A stretch of 32,399 nt of DNA from Bacillus luti (GCF_001884105.1 NZ_MACI01000013.1:1-32399); one strand, 5' to 3'; numbered from the stretch's first letter, positions 17,329-26,898 are shown. Numbers and translations: made by a program. The notes: generated by a model not told the origin, from the sequence alone.

Positions 17329-17685
17329 GAGAAAACCACTCCTCTACTAGTTTTTTTGACCCCATTCAGGAAAGAAGGTCGTTACTACCATTGTACTCTA
17401 CATGATAAAATTCATGCTTTAATCTACTTAAATTTTACAAAAGTTTAACAAATATTCATATAGAAAAATATTGGTAGTTGACATTGTATATATGGTCAGT
17501 CAACTAAATCATAAAATTCTACGTAAAACGCCAAATTCCTGCAAATTTTTTTAAGAAAATAAAAGAAAAACTAATGGGAAATATCTGAAAAATTACAATT
17601 GTTCGGTATTTAATATTCGTGTATGGCATAAGAGATTTCGGTTTGCTATGATGAAAGAGATAATATAGTGAAGGATGGATGCGTG
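17329..17685. other. Divergent intergenic region ytzE-pepV
   Basis: No gene seen. It holds an inverted repeat TAGTTGAC-N16-GTCAACTA (17475-17506) with no assigned regulator, AT-rich sequence, and an extended -10 element for pepV at 17644-17652. Confidence 0.6.
17644..17652 (+). promoter_or_regulatory. Extended -10 promoter of pepV
   Basis: TGCTATGAT (TG, one base, TATGAT 5 of 6), about 34 bases before the pepV start. The -35 region is poor. Confidence 0.45.
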
Positions 17686-19092
17686 ATGTCAGCGATTAAT
17701 TGGACAGAAGAAGTTACGAAACGAAAAGATGATTTAATTCGTGATACACAACAATTTTTGCAAATTAAAAGTGTATGGGAAGAAGAATCGGCGAAAGAGG
17801 GCGCACCATTCGGTGAAGGTGTAGAAAAAGCTCTATCTTTCATGTTACATAAAGGAGAAGCTGAAGGTTTTGCTTCTAAAAATTTAGAAGGATATGCAGG
17901 TCATCTTGAAATGGGACAAGGAGAAGAATTAGTAGGTATTCTTTGTCACGTTGACGTTGTACCAGAAGGAGACGGATGGACGACTCCAGCATATAGTGCG
18001 GATATTCGCGACGGAAAGATTTTTGCACGCGGTGCAATTGATGATAAAGGTCCAACGATGGCAGCTTATTATGCGATGAAGATTGTGAAAGAATTAGGTT
18101 TGCCGCTTTCAAAACGTGTTCGTATGATTTTAGGAACAGATGAGGAAAGCAATTGGAAATGTGTAGATCACTATTTTAAAAATGAAGAAATGCCAACAAT
18201 CGGTTTTGCGCCAGACGCGGACTTTCCAATTATTAATGCAGAAAAAGGAATTTCTGATATACAAGTTGTGCAAAATGGTAGCGAAGAGAAAAATGGTGCA
18301 TATGAACTTGTTTCATTTGAATCAGGTCGTCGCTTAAATATGGTTCCTGATTTTGCAGAAGCGATTGTTACAGGAGAAGATGTAAATGCACTTACAGTAG
18401 CATATGAAGAGTATCTACAAACTGCTAAAAAAATAGGGAAATCAACTATAGAAGGAAATACAGTGACGTTGCAAATAGAAGGAATTTCAGCGCACGGATC
18501 TACTCCTGAAAAAGGAGTGAATGCAGGTTTATTATTAACAAACTTCTTAACTACAGTTTCCCTTGATGGAAAAGCAAACTCATTTGCGACATTTGTAACA
18601 GAAACATTTACAGGAGATATTTTAGGAGAGAAAGCTGGTATTTCTTATAAAGACGATATTAGCGGACCATTAACAGTGAATGTCGGTAGACTTTCTTATA
18701 CGAAAGAAAATGGTGGGAATTTAGGGTTAAACGTACGTTACCCAGTTACGACTAACTTTGAAGAAACTATTGCGAAGTTAAAAGAGTATGTTGGCACTCA
18801 TGGATTTGAAGTAGCTGACTATTCTAACTCTCGCCCGCATCACGTTGATAAAGATCACGAATTAATTCGTACACTGCAACGTGTATATGAAGAACAAACA
18901 GGAGAAAAAGCAGAACTATTAGCAATCGGCGGCGGTACTTACGCTCGTTCATTGAAAGCTGGTGTTGCATTTGGCCCGTTGTTCCCTGGAAAAGAAGAAC
19001 TTGCGCATCAAAAAGATGAGTACATTGAAATTGAAGATTTACTAAAAGCAACAGCGATTTATGCGCAAGCAATTCATGAATTAGCGAAGTAA
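17686..19092 (+). CDS. pepV: Dipeptidase PepV, M20 metallopeptidase
   Basis: This cytoplasmic dizinc dipeptidase releases N-terminal residues from dipeptides. M20 motifs are all present: HVDVVPEGDGW near residues 88-98, RGAIDDKGP near 116, GTDEESNWKC near 152, FAPDADFPII near 175-184, the dimer-domain ISAHGSTPEKG near 268, and GGGTYARS near 420. The 468-residue length matches PepV. ATG 17686 has AAGGATGG at good spacing; the upstream GTG 17668 has none. The B. subtilis counterpart is YtjP. Confidence 0.93.
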   Translation: MSAINWTEEVTKRKDDLIRDTQQFLQIKSVWEEESAKEGAPFGEGVEKALSFMLHKGEAEGFASKNLEGYAGHLEMGQGEELVGILCHVDVVPEGDGWTTPAYSADIRDGKIFARGAIDDKGPTMAAYYAMKIVKELGLPLSKRVRMILGTDEESNWKCVDHYFKNEEMPTIGFAPDADFPIINAEKGISDIQVVQNGSEEKNGAYELVSFESGRRLNMVPDFAEAIVTGEDVNALTVAYEEYLQTAKKIGKSTIEGNTVTLQIEGISAHGSTPEKGVNAGLLLTNFLTTVSLDGKANSFATFVTETFTGDILGEKAGISYKDDISGPLTVNVGRLSYTKENGGNLGLNVRYPVTTNFEETIAKLKEYVGTHGFEVADYSNSRPHHVDKDHELIRTLQRVYEEQTGEKAELLAIGGGTYARSLKAGVAFGPLFPGKEELAHQKDEYIEIEDLLKATAIYAQAIHELAK

Positions 19093-19110
19093 TGGATATG
19101 TAAATAATGA

Positions 19111-19142
19111 CCGCTCTCTACTTTAGAGGGCGGCTTCTTTTT
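19111..19142 (+). terminator. Terminator of pepV
   Basis: A 9-bp stem with one wobble (19111-19119 with 19125-19133), then CTTCTTTTT. Confidence 0.85.
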
Positions 19143-19195
19143 ACCTGAATGAGATAAGAAAGAAAAGCAACAATAAAAAGAAGGAGACGATGTAT

Positions 19196-19741
19196 ATGGA
19201 TAGGCATTATTTTGTCGCAATCACTTTACCGAATCATATAAAAGAAGTGCTATCTAACTATAAAGAAGATATGAAGGAGGAATTACCATTTCGCTCGTGG
19301 GTACATAAGGAAGATTATCATATTACCCTTTCTTTTTTAGGAAGTGCGACAGAGGAACAGTTAGAAGGGGTAAAGAATGGATTACACACACTTACAGAAA
19401 TGAAAGAGCTATCGTTCACATTACAAGGCTTTTCAACGTTTGGCATGGAAGATAGACCACGTATTTTTTGGGCGAAGGTAAGTGAGAATCACGATTTGTT
19501 TCAGTTACAAAAGCGCGTGCATGCTATTTGTGAAGAAAATGGGTTTTCTCTAGAAACACGCCCATACCATCCACACATTACTGTTGCCCGTAAATGGGTA
19601 GGAGAAGAACCGTTTCATTTAGAACATATAAAAGGAGTGCCTGAAATATCATTTCAAGCGGATACGATCACTTTATACGAATCTCACGTGAAAGAAACAC
19701 CCAAATATAAATCAATTGCTGAAATAAAACTACAAAAATAG
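19196..19741 (+). CDS. thpR: RNA 2',3'-cyclic phosphodiesterase ThpR (LigT/2H family)
   Basis: Two HxTx motifs of the 2H phosphoesterase fold are seen: YHITLSFLG near residue 42 and YHPHITVARKW near 126. The second carries the PHITVAR typical of ThpR. The enzyme opens 2',3'-cyclic phosphates on RNA; the B. subtilis counterpart is YtlP. ATG 19196 is 9 bases after AAGGAG; ATG 19190, 3 bases after it, is the alternative and adds two residues. No own terminator is seen before the pulA leader. Confidence 0.9.
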   Translation: MDRHYFVAITLPNHIKEVLSNYKEDMKEELPFRSWVHKEDYHITLSFLGSATEEQLEGVKNGLHTLTEMKELSFTLQGFSTFGMEDRPRIFWAKVSENHDLFQLQKRVHAICEENGFSLETRPYHPHITVARKWVGEEPFHLEHIKGVPEISFQADTITLYESHVKETPKYKSIAEIKLQK

Positions 19742-19747
19742 AATGTA

Positions 19748-19761
19748 TGAAAACGTTTTTT
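19748..19761 (+). promoter_or_regulatory. Candidate cre site (CcpA) before pulA
   Basis: TGAAAACGTTTTTT matches 12 of 14 positions of the catabolite-responsive consensus TGWAANCGNTNWCA, failing only at the last two. It covers the expected -35 position of the TATACT box at 19773-19778, where CcpA binding would block polymerase. Confidence 0.45.
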
Positions 19762-19772
19762 ATGCAGGTGAA

Positions 19773-19778
19773 TATACT
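19773..19778 (+). promoter_or_regulatory. Possible -10 box of the pulA promoter
   Basis: TATACT, 5 of 6 to consensus, without a good -35. It gives a pulA leader of ~145 bases that contains the two-hairpin module. Confidence 0.35.
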
Positions 19779-19856
19779 ATAGAGAAGAATGGAGTTACTG
19801 TATAGAGTTTTGCTCATAAGAAAAGTCGTATGATTTGCAGCTCGTTTAATCCCGCA

Positions 19857-19901
19857 GCTACATGAGTGGAGATGTCTCCACTCATTCAAGTTTCACTTTA
19901 T
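19857..19901 (+). repeat. Two-hairpin module, copy 2 (before pulA)
   Basis: GCTA, a hairpin ATGAGTGGA/TCCACTCAT (19862-19870 with 19877-19885), then ATTCAAGTTTCACTTTAT with the small AAGT-TTC-ACTT hairpin (19888-19898). Against the copy before murJ, the first helix has changed CAGT/ACTG to GAGT/ACTC, a paired change that keeps the helix. Confidence 0.6.
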
Positions 19902-19931
19902 TTTAACTTTGAGAATGATGGTGATTTTTTT

Positions 19932-22073
19932 ATGTTGAAAGTAAAACGTCCATTTGATGCCTATTTAGATGAAATGAATAAAATTACAATTTTGCTCCCA
20001 CATGCGTATGGAACAAGTCGGACATTTCGTTTGCAAGAAGGAACCAATGTGAAAGATTTACCGATTGCTCATACGATTGCGCTTCCGGATGCAACGAAGT
20101 ATGAGTGCTTTATAGAAGAGCCGCTAGATGTGGGAAAGTATTATACAGTACGAGATGAACGGAATGAAGAAACGGATTTACAAATAGGTGCTGTGATTCG
20201 AACAGAAATTTTCGATGAAAAGTATTATTACGAAGGTACAGATTTAGGTGCTGTACATCAAAAAGAAGTAACAACATTTAAAGTATGGGCTCCAACTGCA
20301 AGACTTGCGAAAGTAAGAATTTATAAAAGTGATAAAGAATATACCGACCATGAAATGCATAGAGGAGAAAACGGAGTTTGGACTCATGCATTGCAAGGGG
20401 ATTTAGGCGGAGCGCAATATACATTTCTTGTTTGTATTAACTTAATATGGAATGAAGCGGTGGATCCTTACGCAAAGTCGGTGACTGTAAATGGGAAATA
20501 TGGCGTTGTAATCGATTTGGAAAAAACGCATGTAACAAAACGAGAGGAATTATCACCATTACAGTCAATGACAGATGCGATATTGTATGAACTGCATATT
20601 CGTGATGCGACTATTCATCAGGGCAGTGGAGTGAATAAAAAAGGAACATATAAAGGGTTAATGGAAGAGGGAACAACGGGACGAAATGGGACGCTAACGG
20701 GATTATCTCACATAAAAGATTTAGGTGTTACACATGTTGAACTATTGCCTTTACATTGTTTCGGTGGTGTAAATGAGGCGAATCCTTCCGCCGTATACAA
20801 TTGGGGTTACAATCCACTATATTACAATGCCCCAACGGGATTTTATGCTACAAACCCTTCGGATCCTTATAACAGGATTATAGAGTGTAAACAACTGATT
20901 GAAACATTTCATGAGAACGGCATTAGGGTGATTATAGATGTTGTATATAATCATGTGTATGAAAGAGAGCTATCATCATTTGAAAAGCTTGTCCCAGGAT
21001 ATTATTTTCGTCATGGTGAAGATGGTATGCCTTCTAATGGGACGGGAGTTGGAAATGATATAGCATCCGAGCGGAAAATGATGAGGAAATTCATTATAGA
21101 GTCTATTTTATATTGGCTTACTGAATACAATGTTGACGGATTTCGATTTGATTTAATGGGGATTTTAGATATTGAGACGATGAATATAATAGAAAAAGAA
21201 GTACGAAACAGAAAGCGTGATGCACTTTTATTAGGAGAAGGGTGGGATTTGCAAACACCACTATCTCTTGAAGAAAAAGCAATATTAAATAATGCAAAGA
21301 AAATGCCACATATCGCGCAATTTAACGATCAATTTCGTGACGGGATAAAAGGAAGTACATTTCATATAAATAAACGTGGGTTTGCGTTTGGTGGACATGT
21401 AGACTGCCATCATTTGCAATATATAGCATCCGGTAGTCTTCTAAGTATGAAAGAAACAGGGTTGTTTCTAGAGCCGGTGCAAAGTATTAACTATGTAGAA
21501 TGTCACGATAATATGACGATGTGGGATAAACTAGTGCGTAGTAATGACGAGTCGGAAGAGGTTTTGAAAAAACGTCACCTTCTTGCAAGCGCAATGGTTA
21601 TCCTTTCACAAGGTATACCTTTTTTACATGCGGGGCAGGAGTTTTATCGCACGAAGAAAGGAAATGAAAATAGTTATAATGCAAATGATGAAATTAATCA
21701 ATTAGATTGGGATCAAAAAGAGAAAGAGATGGAGACCGTTAATTATATAAAAGGATTAATTGCGATCCGTAAAGAGCATGGGGCATTCCGATTACAAAAC
21801 GCAGACCTTATAAAAAAGCATATGACCTTTTTACAAACATCTACAGAAGTACTTGCATACCATTTGCAACATGTAGAATCATTTGGACCGTGGAAAGAGA
21901 TTGTCGTTTTATTGAATAGCAGTTTGGAAGCTAAAACGGTGCAACTGCCAAAAGAAGAAACGTGGCATGTGTTAGTAAACGAAAAGCAAGCGAAAATAGA
22001 GCCAATTTCTTCTTTTAGAGGAAAGGAACTTAGCCTCGCTCCAATTAGCACGTATATATTGACGATAATGTGA
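19932..22073 (+). CDS. pulA: Type I pullulanase (AmyX/PulA)
   Basis: The enzyme cleaves alpha-1,6 branches of pullulan, glycogen and limit dextrins. An N-terminal CBM48-like region (TTFKVWAPTA near residue 115) precedes the GH13 barrel. YNWGYNPLYYNAP near 289, the pullulanase mark, is followed by region I DVVYNH near 335, region II DGFRFDLMG near 401, region III LGEGWD near 434 with the acid Glu, and region IV VECHDN near 521. The 713 residues have no signal peptide, so it acts in the cytoplasm. ATG 19932 is chosen with GGTGAT upstream; the longer frame from 19866 runs through the RNA module. A likely cre site and the structured leader precede it. Confidence 0.93.
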   Translation: MLKVKRPFDAYLDEMNKITILLPHAYGTSRTFRLQEGTNVKDLPIAHTIALPDATKYECFIEEPLDVGKYYTVRDERNEETDLQIGAVIRTEIFDEKYYYEGTDLGAVHQKEVTTFKVWAPTARLAKVRIYKSDKEYTDHEMHRGENGVWTHALQGDLGGAQYTFLVCINLIWNEAVDPYAKSVTVNGKYGVVIDLEKTHVTKREELSPLQSMTDAILYELHIRDATIHQGSGVNKKGTYKGLMEEGTTGRNGTLTGLSHIKDLGVTHVELLPLHCFGGVNEANPSAVYNWGYNPLYYNAPTGFYATNPSDPYNRIIECKQLIETFHENGIRVIIDVVYNHVYERELSSFEKLVPGYYFRHGEDGMPSNGTGVGNDIASERKMMRKFIIESILYWLTEYNVDGFRFDLMGILDIETMNIIEKEVRNRKRDALLLGEGWDLQTPLSLEEKAILNNAKKMPHIAQFNDQFRDGIKGSTFHINKRGFAFGGHVDCHHLQYIASGSLLSMKETGLFLEPVQSINYVECHDNMTMWDKLVRSNDESEEVLKKRHLLASAMVILSQGIPFLHAGQEFYRTKKGNENSYNANDEINQLDWDQKEKEMETVNYIKGLIAIRKEHGAFRLQNADLIKKHMTFLQTSTEVLAYHLQHVESFGPWKEIVVLLNSSLEAKTVQLPKEETWHVLVNEKQAKIEPISSFRGKELSLAPISTYILTIM

Positions 22074-22084
22074 CAAATCGCTAC

Positions 22085-22114
22085 TTGACGATGCGAATGT
22101 AATAAATGTAGAAT
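22085..22114 (+). promoter_or_regulatory. Promoter-like element after pulA
   Basis: TTGACG (22085-22090, 5 of 6), an 18-base spacer and TAGAAT (22109-22114, 5 of 6). Two terminator-like hairpins lie between it and the next gene, so a short transcript is possible. Confidence 0.35.
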
Positions 22115-22181
22115 TGACAAAGGTGACGATTTTGATAAGTTGTCATTCTATGAGTGGTTTTGTAAAATAAAATAGAGAGTC

Positions 22182-22206
22182 TTTGGTATATGCCAAGATT
22201 TCTTTT
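22182..22206 (+). terminator. Weak terminator after pulA
   Basis: TTTGGT (22182-22187) pairs with GCCAAG (22192-22197) using two wobble pairs, followed by ATTTCTTTTC. Confidence 0.3.
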
Positions 22207-22229
22207 CGTTTACAGTAAAATATATGAAT

Positions 22230-22266
22230 CCACAACATGTGTAGAAATGTTGCGGTTTTTCTTTTC
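22230..22266 (+). terminator. Intrinsic terminator just upstream of ytmP
   Basis: CAACAT (22233-22238) pairs with ATGTTG (22247-22252), with an outer CC/GG pair, then TTTTTCTTTT. It ends about 35 bases before the ytmP start. Confidence 0.65.
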
Positions 22267-22300
22267 ATAACTATAAAAGATAAGGATTTGTTAACGGGTA

Positions 22301-23098
22301 ATGAATATGGAATGGTTGGAACAATTATTAGGAAAAGAGTGGAGTCTTGTACCGGCTGGTGGAGTGACGGGCGATGCATATATTGCGCAAAATGGACAAC
22401 AGAAGTTATTTTTAAAGCGGAATACATCGCCCTTTTTAGCGGTATTGTCAGCAGAAGGAATTGTTCCAAAATTACTTTGGACAAGAAGGGTAACGAACGG
22501 TGATGTAATTTCTGCTCAAAAATGGCTTCCGGGACAGAAGTTAGAGCCAGAGGACATGAAACTAGAACGTGTTGCGAAACTTTTGAAAAAAATACACTCC
22601 TCTAAAGCACTGGTGCAGATGATTCAAAGACTGGGGAAGCAGCCGCTTCACGCACAAGAGTTATTACAACAACTGCAACTTGTTTTAAGAGGAGATATAA
22701 GAGTTGATGAAACAATTCAGCAAGGTCTTCAATATTTAACGGATGCATTAAAAGATATTGAATACAATGAATTCGTTGTATGTCATTGTGATGTAAATCA
22801 TAACAATTGGCTATTGTCAGATGAAGATGAGTTGTTTCTAATTGATTGGGATGGAGCTGTAATTGCTGACCCAGCTTTAGACCTCGGTATGTTATTATAT
22901 TGGTACATTCCGCGCCAAGAATGGAGTAAATGGCTCGGATATTATGATATTGAAATGGATGAATCACTGCTTAGGCGTATGAGATGGTATGTAATAGCAC
23001 AAACGATTTTATCTATTCAATGGCACACAACAAAAAAACAGCAAGCAGAAGCTGAATATTGGCATCAATATTTACAGCAACTACTTGCTTCAGAGTAA
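22301..23098 (+). CDS. ytmP: APH-fold phosphotransferase family protein (YtmP)
   Basis: The 265-residue protein has the aminoglycoside/choline kinase-like fold. The catalytic loop VCHCDVNHNNWLL lies near residues 160-172, and the metal-binding FLIDWDGAVIADPALDLG near 180-197. An upstream LFLKRNTSP holds the probable ATP-contacting lysine. The substrate is unknown; small alcohols or sugars are usual for this group. The ribosome site is weak (GGGTA next to the ATG, AAGGAT 13 bases away). The stop lies 3 bases from that of convergent ytzH, with no terminator between them. Confidence 0.88.
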   Translation: MNMEWLEQLLGKEWSLVPAGGVTGDAYIAQNGQQKLFLKRNTSPFLAVLSAEGIVPKLLWTRRVTNGDVISAQKWLPGQKLEPEDMKLERVAKLLKKIHSSKALVQMIQRLGKQPLHAQELLQQLQLVLRGDIRVDETIQQGLQYLTDALKDIEYNEFVVCHCDVNHNNWLLSDEDELFLIDWDGAVIADPALDLGMLLYWYIPRQEWSKWLGYYDIEMDESLLRRMRWYVIAQTILSIQWHTTKKQQAEAEYWHQYLQQLLASE

Positions 23099-23101
23099 TA
23101 C

Positions 23102-23380
23102 TTAAGAAAAATTGTCCATTCCAGCAATCCACTGAGTAAGTTGTTCTTGATTATTGGAAATGTGGTTGTCCAAATTAGAGGAAGATTTACCCGATTGACT
23201 ATAAGAATATACATCGTTTAGCATTGCTTTAGCGTCACTATTTATATTATCGTTTGCGAGTAACGATTGAATGAGACGCTCTAATTGCTCGCATTCAGAA
23301 ACTGTCCCGCAACAATCACTTTGGTGATTGACTAAAATATCTTTCAGCACTTCTAATTGATGTTGTTGATTAATTGGCAT
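23102..23380 (-). CDS. ytzH: YtzH-like protein
   Basis: The 92-residue acidic, Gln- and Asn-rich helical protein begins MPINQQHQLEVLKDIL and includes HQSDCCGTVSECEQLERLIQ. I recognise it as YtzH-like from the sequence and from its place between ytmP and trmB; no function is known. ATG 23380 has AAAGGATGAT about 10 bases upstream; the longer frame from 23479 is unsupported. It converges on ytmP. Confidence 0.82.
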   Translation of the reverse strand: MPINQQHQLEVLKDILVNHQSDCCGTVSECEQLERLIQSLLANDNINSDAKAMLNDVYSYSQSGKSSSNLDNHISNNQEQLTQWIAGMDNFS

Positions 23381-23510
23381 GAACGGATCATCCTTTCGAT
23401 TGTTTTTCTCTTCCCAGAAAGGTAAGAGAAAAAGCTGCTTCGTCATGGAATGTTTAATGCTGTATGTAGTTTTTATCAAAATGGTACATCTTATACTTGA
23501 AAGAAACGGA

Positions 23511-23544
23511 CCGAGTGCTCGTACGTACTTGGTTTTTTGTTTGG
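23511..23544 (+). terminator. Rightward terminator between ytzH and trmB
   Basis: CCGAGT (23511-23516) pairs with ACTTGG (23527-23532) with a 10-base loop, followed by TTTTTTGTTTGG. The nearest upstream forward gene is ytmP, so its transcript may run antisense through all of ytzH to end here. Confidence 0.6.
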
Positions 23545-23588
23545 TAGATTGATTAAAACAGAAAGAAGGAATTATTCCTTTAAAATAG

Positions 23589-24280
<692 letters not shown>

Positions 24281-24304
24281 GTATCTAAAATAATCAGAAT
24301 TTTA

Positions 24305-24313
24305 TGTTAAAAT
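24305..24313 (+). promoter_or_regulatory. Extended -10 promoter of ytnP
   Basis: TGTTAAAAT (TG, one base, TAAAAT 5 of 6), about 22 bases before the ytnP start. Confidence 0.4.
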
Positions 24314-24334
24314 CAATGGAAAGGGGGAGATGTA

Positions 24335-25189
24335 ATGGAACAACTACAAATTGGAGATATAAAAGTGACGTGGTTAAAAGGCGGGAACACACATTTAGAT
24401 GGGGGAGCAATGTTTGGTGTTGTGCCGAAAGTGCTTTGGTCACGTAAATATAAACATAACGAAACAAATCATATTTATCTACGAACAGATCCGTTACTTT
24501 TGCAAACGAAAGACGGTAATATGCTTATTGATTCCGGCATAGGGAATGGTAAATTGAATGAGAAGATGAAGCGAAATCAAGGTGTAACAGAAGAATCATC
24601 GGTTTATGAGTCATTAGAAAAACTAGGATTAAAGCTTGAAGATATTCATTATGTTTTAATGACACACCTTCATTTTGATCATGCATCTGGCCTAACAAAA
24701 TGGGATGGAGATCACCTTGTACCGGCGTTTCCGAATGCAAAAGTTTACGTAAGTGAAACAGAGTGGAATGAAATGAGAAGTCCAAATATTAGATCCCGTA
24801 ATACATATTGGAAGGAAAATTGGGAGCCGATTGTAGATCAAGTTGTTACGTTTCAGCAAGAAATAGAAATTACAGATGAAATAAAAATGGCGCATACAGG
24901 CGGTCATAGTGATGGACATGCAGTTATTGCTTTAGAAAGCCAAGGTGAAACGATGCTTCATTTAGCAGACCTATTGCCGACGCATGCACATCAAAATGTA
25001 TTATGGGTAATGGCGTACGATGATTACCCAATGACATCGATTGAAAATAAGCAAAAGTGGATGAAGTATGGTGCTGAAAAAGAGGCGTGGTTTACGTTTT
25101 ATCATGACGCATATTATCGTGCAGTAAAGTGGAATGAGGAAGGGCATATTGTAGAAAAGATAGAGCGGAAAACGAGTGTAGAAGCATAA
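24335..25189 (+). CDS. ytnP: Metallo-beta-lactamase-fold lactonase YtnP
   Basis: The zinc motif [10 protein letters not shown] lies near residues 109-118; a later HTGGHSDGH near 187-195 and ADLLPTHAH near 210-219 supply the remaining metal ligands. The 284 residues match B. subtilis YtnP, described as a lactonase that breaks down signalling molecules of competing Streptomyces; other lactones may be the natural substrate. AAGGGGG lies 7-8 bases before the ATG. It has an extended -10 promoter of its own between the trmB terminator and the start. Confidence 0.9.
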   Translation: MEQLQIGDIKVTWLKGGNTHLDGGAMFGVVPKVLWSRKYKHNETNHIYLRTDPLLLQTKDGNMLIDSGIGNGKLNEKMKRNQGVTEESSVYESLEKLGLKLEDIHYVLMTHLHFDHASGLTKWDGDHLVPAFPNAKVYVSETEWNEMRSPNIRSRNTYWKENWEPIVDQVVTFQQEIEITDEIKMAHTGGHSDGHAVIALESQGETMLHLADLLPTHAHQNVLWVMAYDDYPMTSIENKQKWMKYGAEKEAWFTFYHDAYYRAVKWNEEGHIVEKIERKTSVEA

Positions 25190-25302
25190 AAACGGGGTGT
25201 TCCAGCGGTCTGTTGGAGCGTCCTCCTCTTTTGTTGTCGGTAAGTCGATATATCTCAATAATCGCTGATATAATTTCAATCACTATCCACAATTTCAAAA
25301 AA

Positions 25303-25336
25303 ATAGGAGGTTCACCTAATGGGAACCCTCCTTTTT
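25303..25336. terminator. Bidirectional terminator between ytnP and the PepSY gene
   Basis: AGGAGG (25305-25310) pairs with CCTCCT near 25327-25332, with an inner TTC/GAA pair beyond a one-base bulge. An A run stands on the left and a T run on the right. Confidence 0.75.
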
Positions 25337-25646
25337 ATGCTGCTATAACCTCTAAAACAGTACCTGTTTTAGCGTCAACTAAAAATTCAAATCGTTCTTG
25401 TATATCATCTAACATCGTTGTAAGACCGCCACGATAAACTTCGTATGCGACATCATATTTTTCAAATGTCTCCGGAACCATATGTACCCAAGAGCCAGTA
25501 ATTTCACCTTTATGACTTAATGCTTGTTTCACCATTTTCAATGCTTTTTCTGAAGAAATATGGGATTGTTCTTGTACTTTGTTTGCAACGAAATAACCAG
25601 CTGCGAACCCAACGCCAAGACCTGCTACTAAACCTTTCCAGCTCAT
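25335..25646 (-). CDS. Small PepSY-domain membrane-anchored protein
   Basis: The 103-residue protein begins with a hydrophobic, Gly/Ala-rich helix (GLVAGLGVGFAAGYFVA), an uncleaved anchor or signal. A PepSY-like domain follows: EKALKMVKQAL, then GEITGSWVHMVPE, YDVAYEVYRGG and FLVDAKTGTVLEVI. PepSY domains are often linked to protease inhibition at the cell surface; the role here is not known. GAGGTGA lies 6 bases before the ATG. It is divergent from ytoP across a ~150-base gap. Confidence 0.82.
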   Translation of the reverse strand: MSWKGLVAGLGVGFAAGYFVANKVQEQSHISSEKALKMVKQALSHKGEITGSWVHMVPETFEKYDVAYEVYRGGLTTMLDDIQERFEFLVDAKTGTVLEVIAA

Positions 25647-25725
25647 ATATTCACCTCAATTCTATAAAATAAAAATAGTGTACCAATAATAATTATAAAG
25701 CAAATACAGCTAAAAAAGAAGAAAC

Positions 25726-25754
25726 TAGAAACATTTCGAAAATTTCGTTACAAT
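25726..25754 (+). promoter_or_regulatory. Predicted ytoP promoter
   Basis: TAGAAA (25726-25731, 4 of 6), a 17-base spacer and TACAAT (25749-25754, 5 of 6), about 40 bases before the ytoP start. Confidence 0.45.
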
Positions 25755-25794
25755 AAAAGAGGTATTCTACTAAGGTTTGAAAGAAGGGGACTTC

Positions 25795-26868
25795 GTGAAT
25801 AAAGAGACATTACAATTATTTCGTACGTTAACAGAATTACAAGGTGCGTCAGGTTTTGAACATGATGTACGCCGTTTTATGAAGCAAGAATTAAGCAAAT
25901 ATGCTGATGAAATTGTACAAGACGGTTTAGGTAGCGTATTTGGTCTGAAAAAAGGGGACGAAACTGGCCCACGTGTTCTTGTAGCAGGTCATATGGATGA
26001 AGTAGGTTTCATGATTACGCAAATTACGAAAAACGGAATGCTTCGTTTTCAACCGTTAGGCGGCTGGTGGAGCCAAGTTCTATTAGCGCAGCGCGTACAA
26101 GTGATGACGAAGAATGGTCCTGTTATTGGGGTTGTTGGTTCTATCCCTCCTCATTTATTAAGTGACGCTCAACGTGCAAAACCGATGGATATAAAAAACA
26201 TGTTAATTGATATAGGTGCAGATAGCTATGAAGATGCGATTGAAATTGGTGTAAAACCAGGACAACAAATCGTGCCAATCTGCCCGTTTACTCCGATGGC
26301 AAACGAAAAGAAAATCATGGCGAAAGCTTGGGACAACCGTTACGGATGTGGCCTTGCAATTGAATTACTAAAAGAATTAAAAGACGAAACATTACCAAAC
26401 ACATTATACTCTGGTGCGACTGTACAAGAAGAAGTCGGTCTTCGCGGCGCACAAACTGCTGCGAATATGATTCAACCAGACATCTTCTATGCGCTTGATG
26501 CAAGTCCAGCAAACGATGCTTCTGGTGACAAAACACAGTTCGGTCAATTAGGAAAAGGTGCTCTTCTTCGTATTTACGATCGTACAATGGTAACGCATAG
26601 AGGAATGCGCGAATTTATTTTAGATACAGCAGAAACACACAACATTCCGTACCAATACTTTATTTCACAAGGTGGTACAGACGCGGGCCGTGTACATACA
26701 AGTAACTCTGGTATCCCATCAGCAGTAATTGGTGTTTGCGCACGCTACATTCATACACATGCTTCTATTTTACATGTTGATGATTATGCAGCAGCGAAAG
26801 AACTCATTACGAAGCTTGTAAGAGCAACAGATAAAACGACGTTAGAAACAATTAAGAATAACGCGTAA
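25795..26868 (+). CDS. ytoP: M42-family metallo-aminopeptidase (YtoP)
   Basis: This dizinc aminopeptidase of the glutamyl-aminopeptidase/TET group has ligands visible in order: [12 protein letters not shown] near residue 65, [17 protein letters not shown] near 180, the base/ligand pair in [10 protein letters not shown] near 213, DASPAND near 235, and [11 protein letters not shown] near 318-328. The 357 residues match YtoP. The start is GTG 25795, 7 bases after AAGGGGA; the TTG at 25777 precedes that site. It has its own promoter and a strong terminator. Confidence 0.93.
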   Translation: MNKETLQLFRTLTELQGASGFEHDVRRFMKQELSKYADEIVQDGLGSVFGLKKGDETGPRVLVAGHMDEVGFMITQITKNGMLRFQPLGGWWSQVLLAQRVQVMTKNGPVIGVVGSIPPHLLSDAQRAKPMDIKNMLIDIGADSYEDAIEIGVKPGQQIVPICPFTPMANEKKIMAKAWDNRYGCGLAIELLKELKDETLPNTLYSGATVQEEVGLRGAQTAANMIQPDIFYALDASPANDASGDKTQFGQLGKGALLRIYDRTMVTHRGMREFILDTAETHNIPYQYFISQGGTDAGRVHTSNSGIPSAVIGVCARYIHTHASILHVDDYAAAKELITKLVRATDKTTLETIKNNA

Positions 26869-26870
26869 GG

Positions 26871-26898
26871 AGGAAGGGCGAAAAACCCTTCTTTTTTT
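26871..26898 (+). terminator. Terminator of ytoP
   Basis: GAAGGG (26873-26878) pairs with CCCTTC (26886-26891), with a 7-base loop and seven T. Confidence 0.88.

Noticed and set aside
17478-17506. sigma-A promoter from TTGACA at 17478
   Set aside because: No acceptable -10 box at 16-18 bases on either strand; the sequence is better read as one arm of an inverted repeat.
23566-23580. 15-bp palindrome AAGGAAT-T-ATTCCTT before trmB
   Set aside because: Short and AT-rich, overlapping no good promoter; may be chance.
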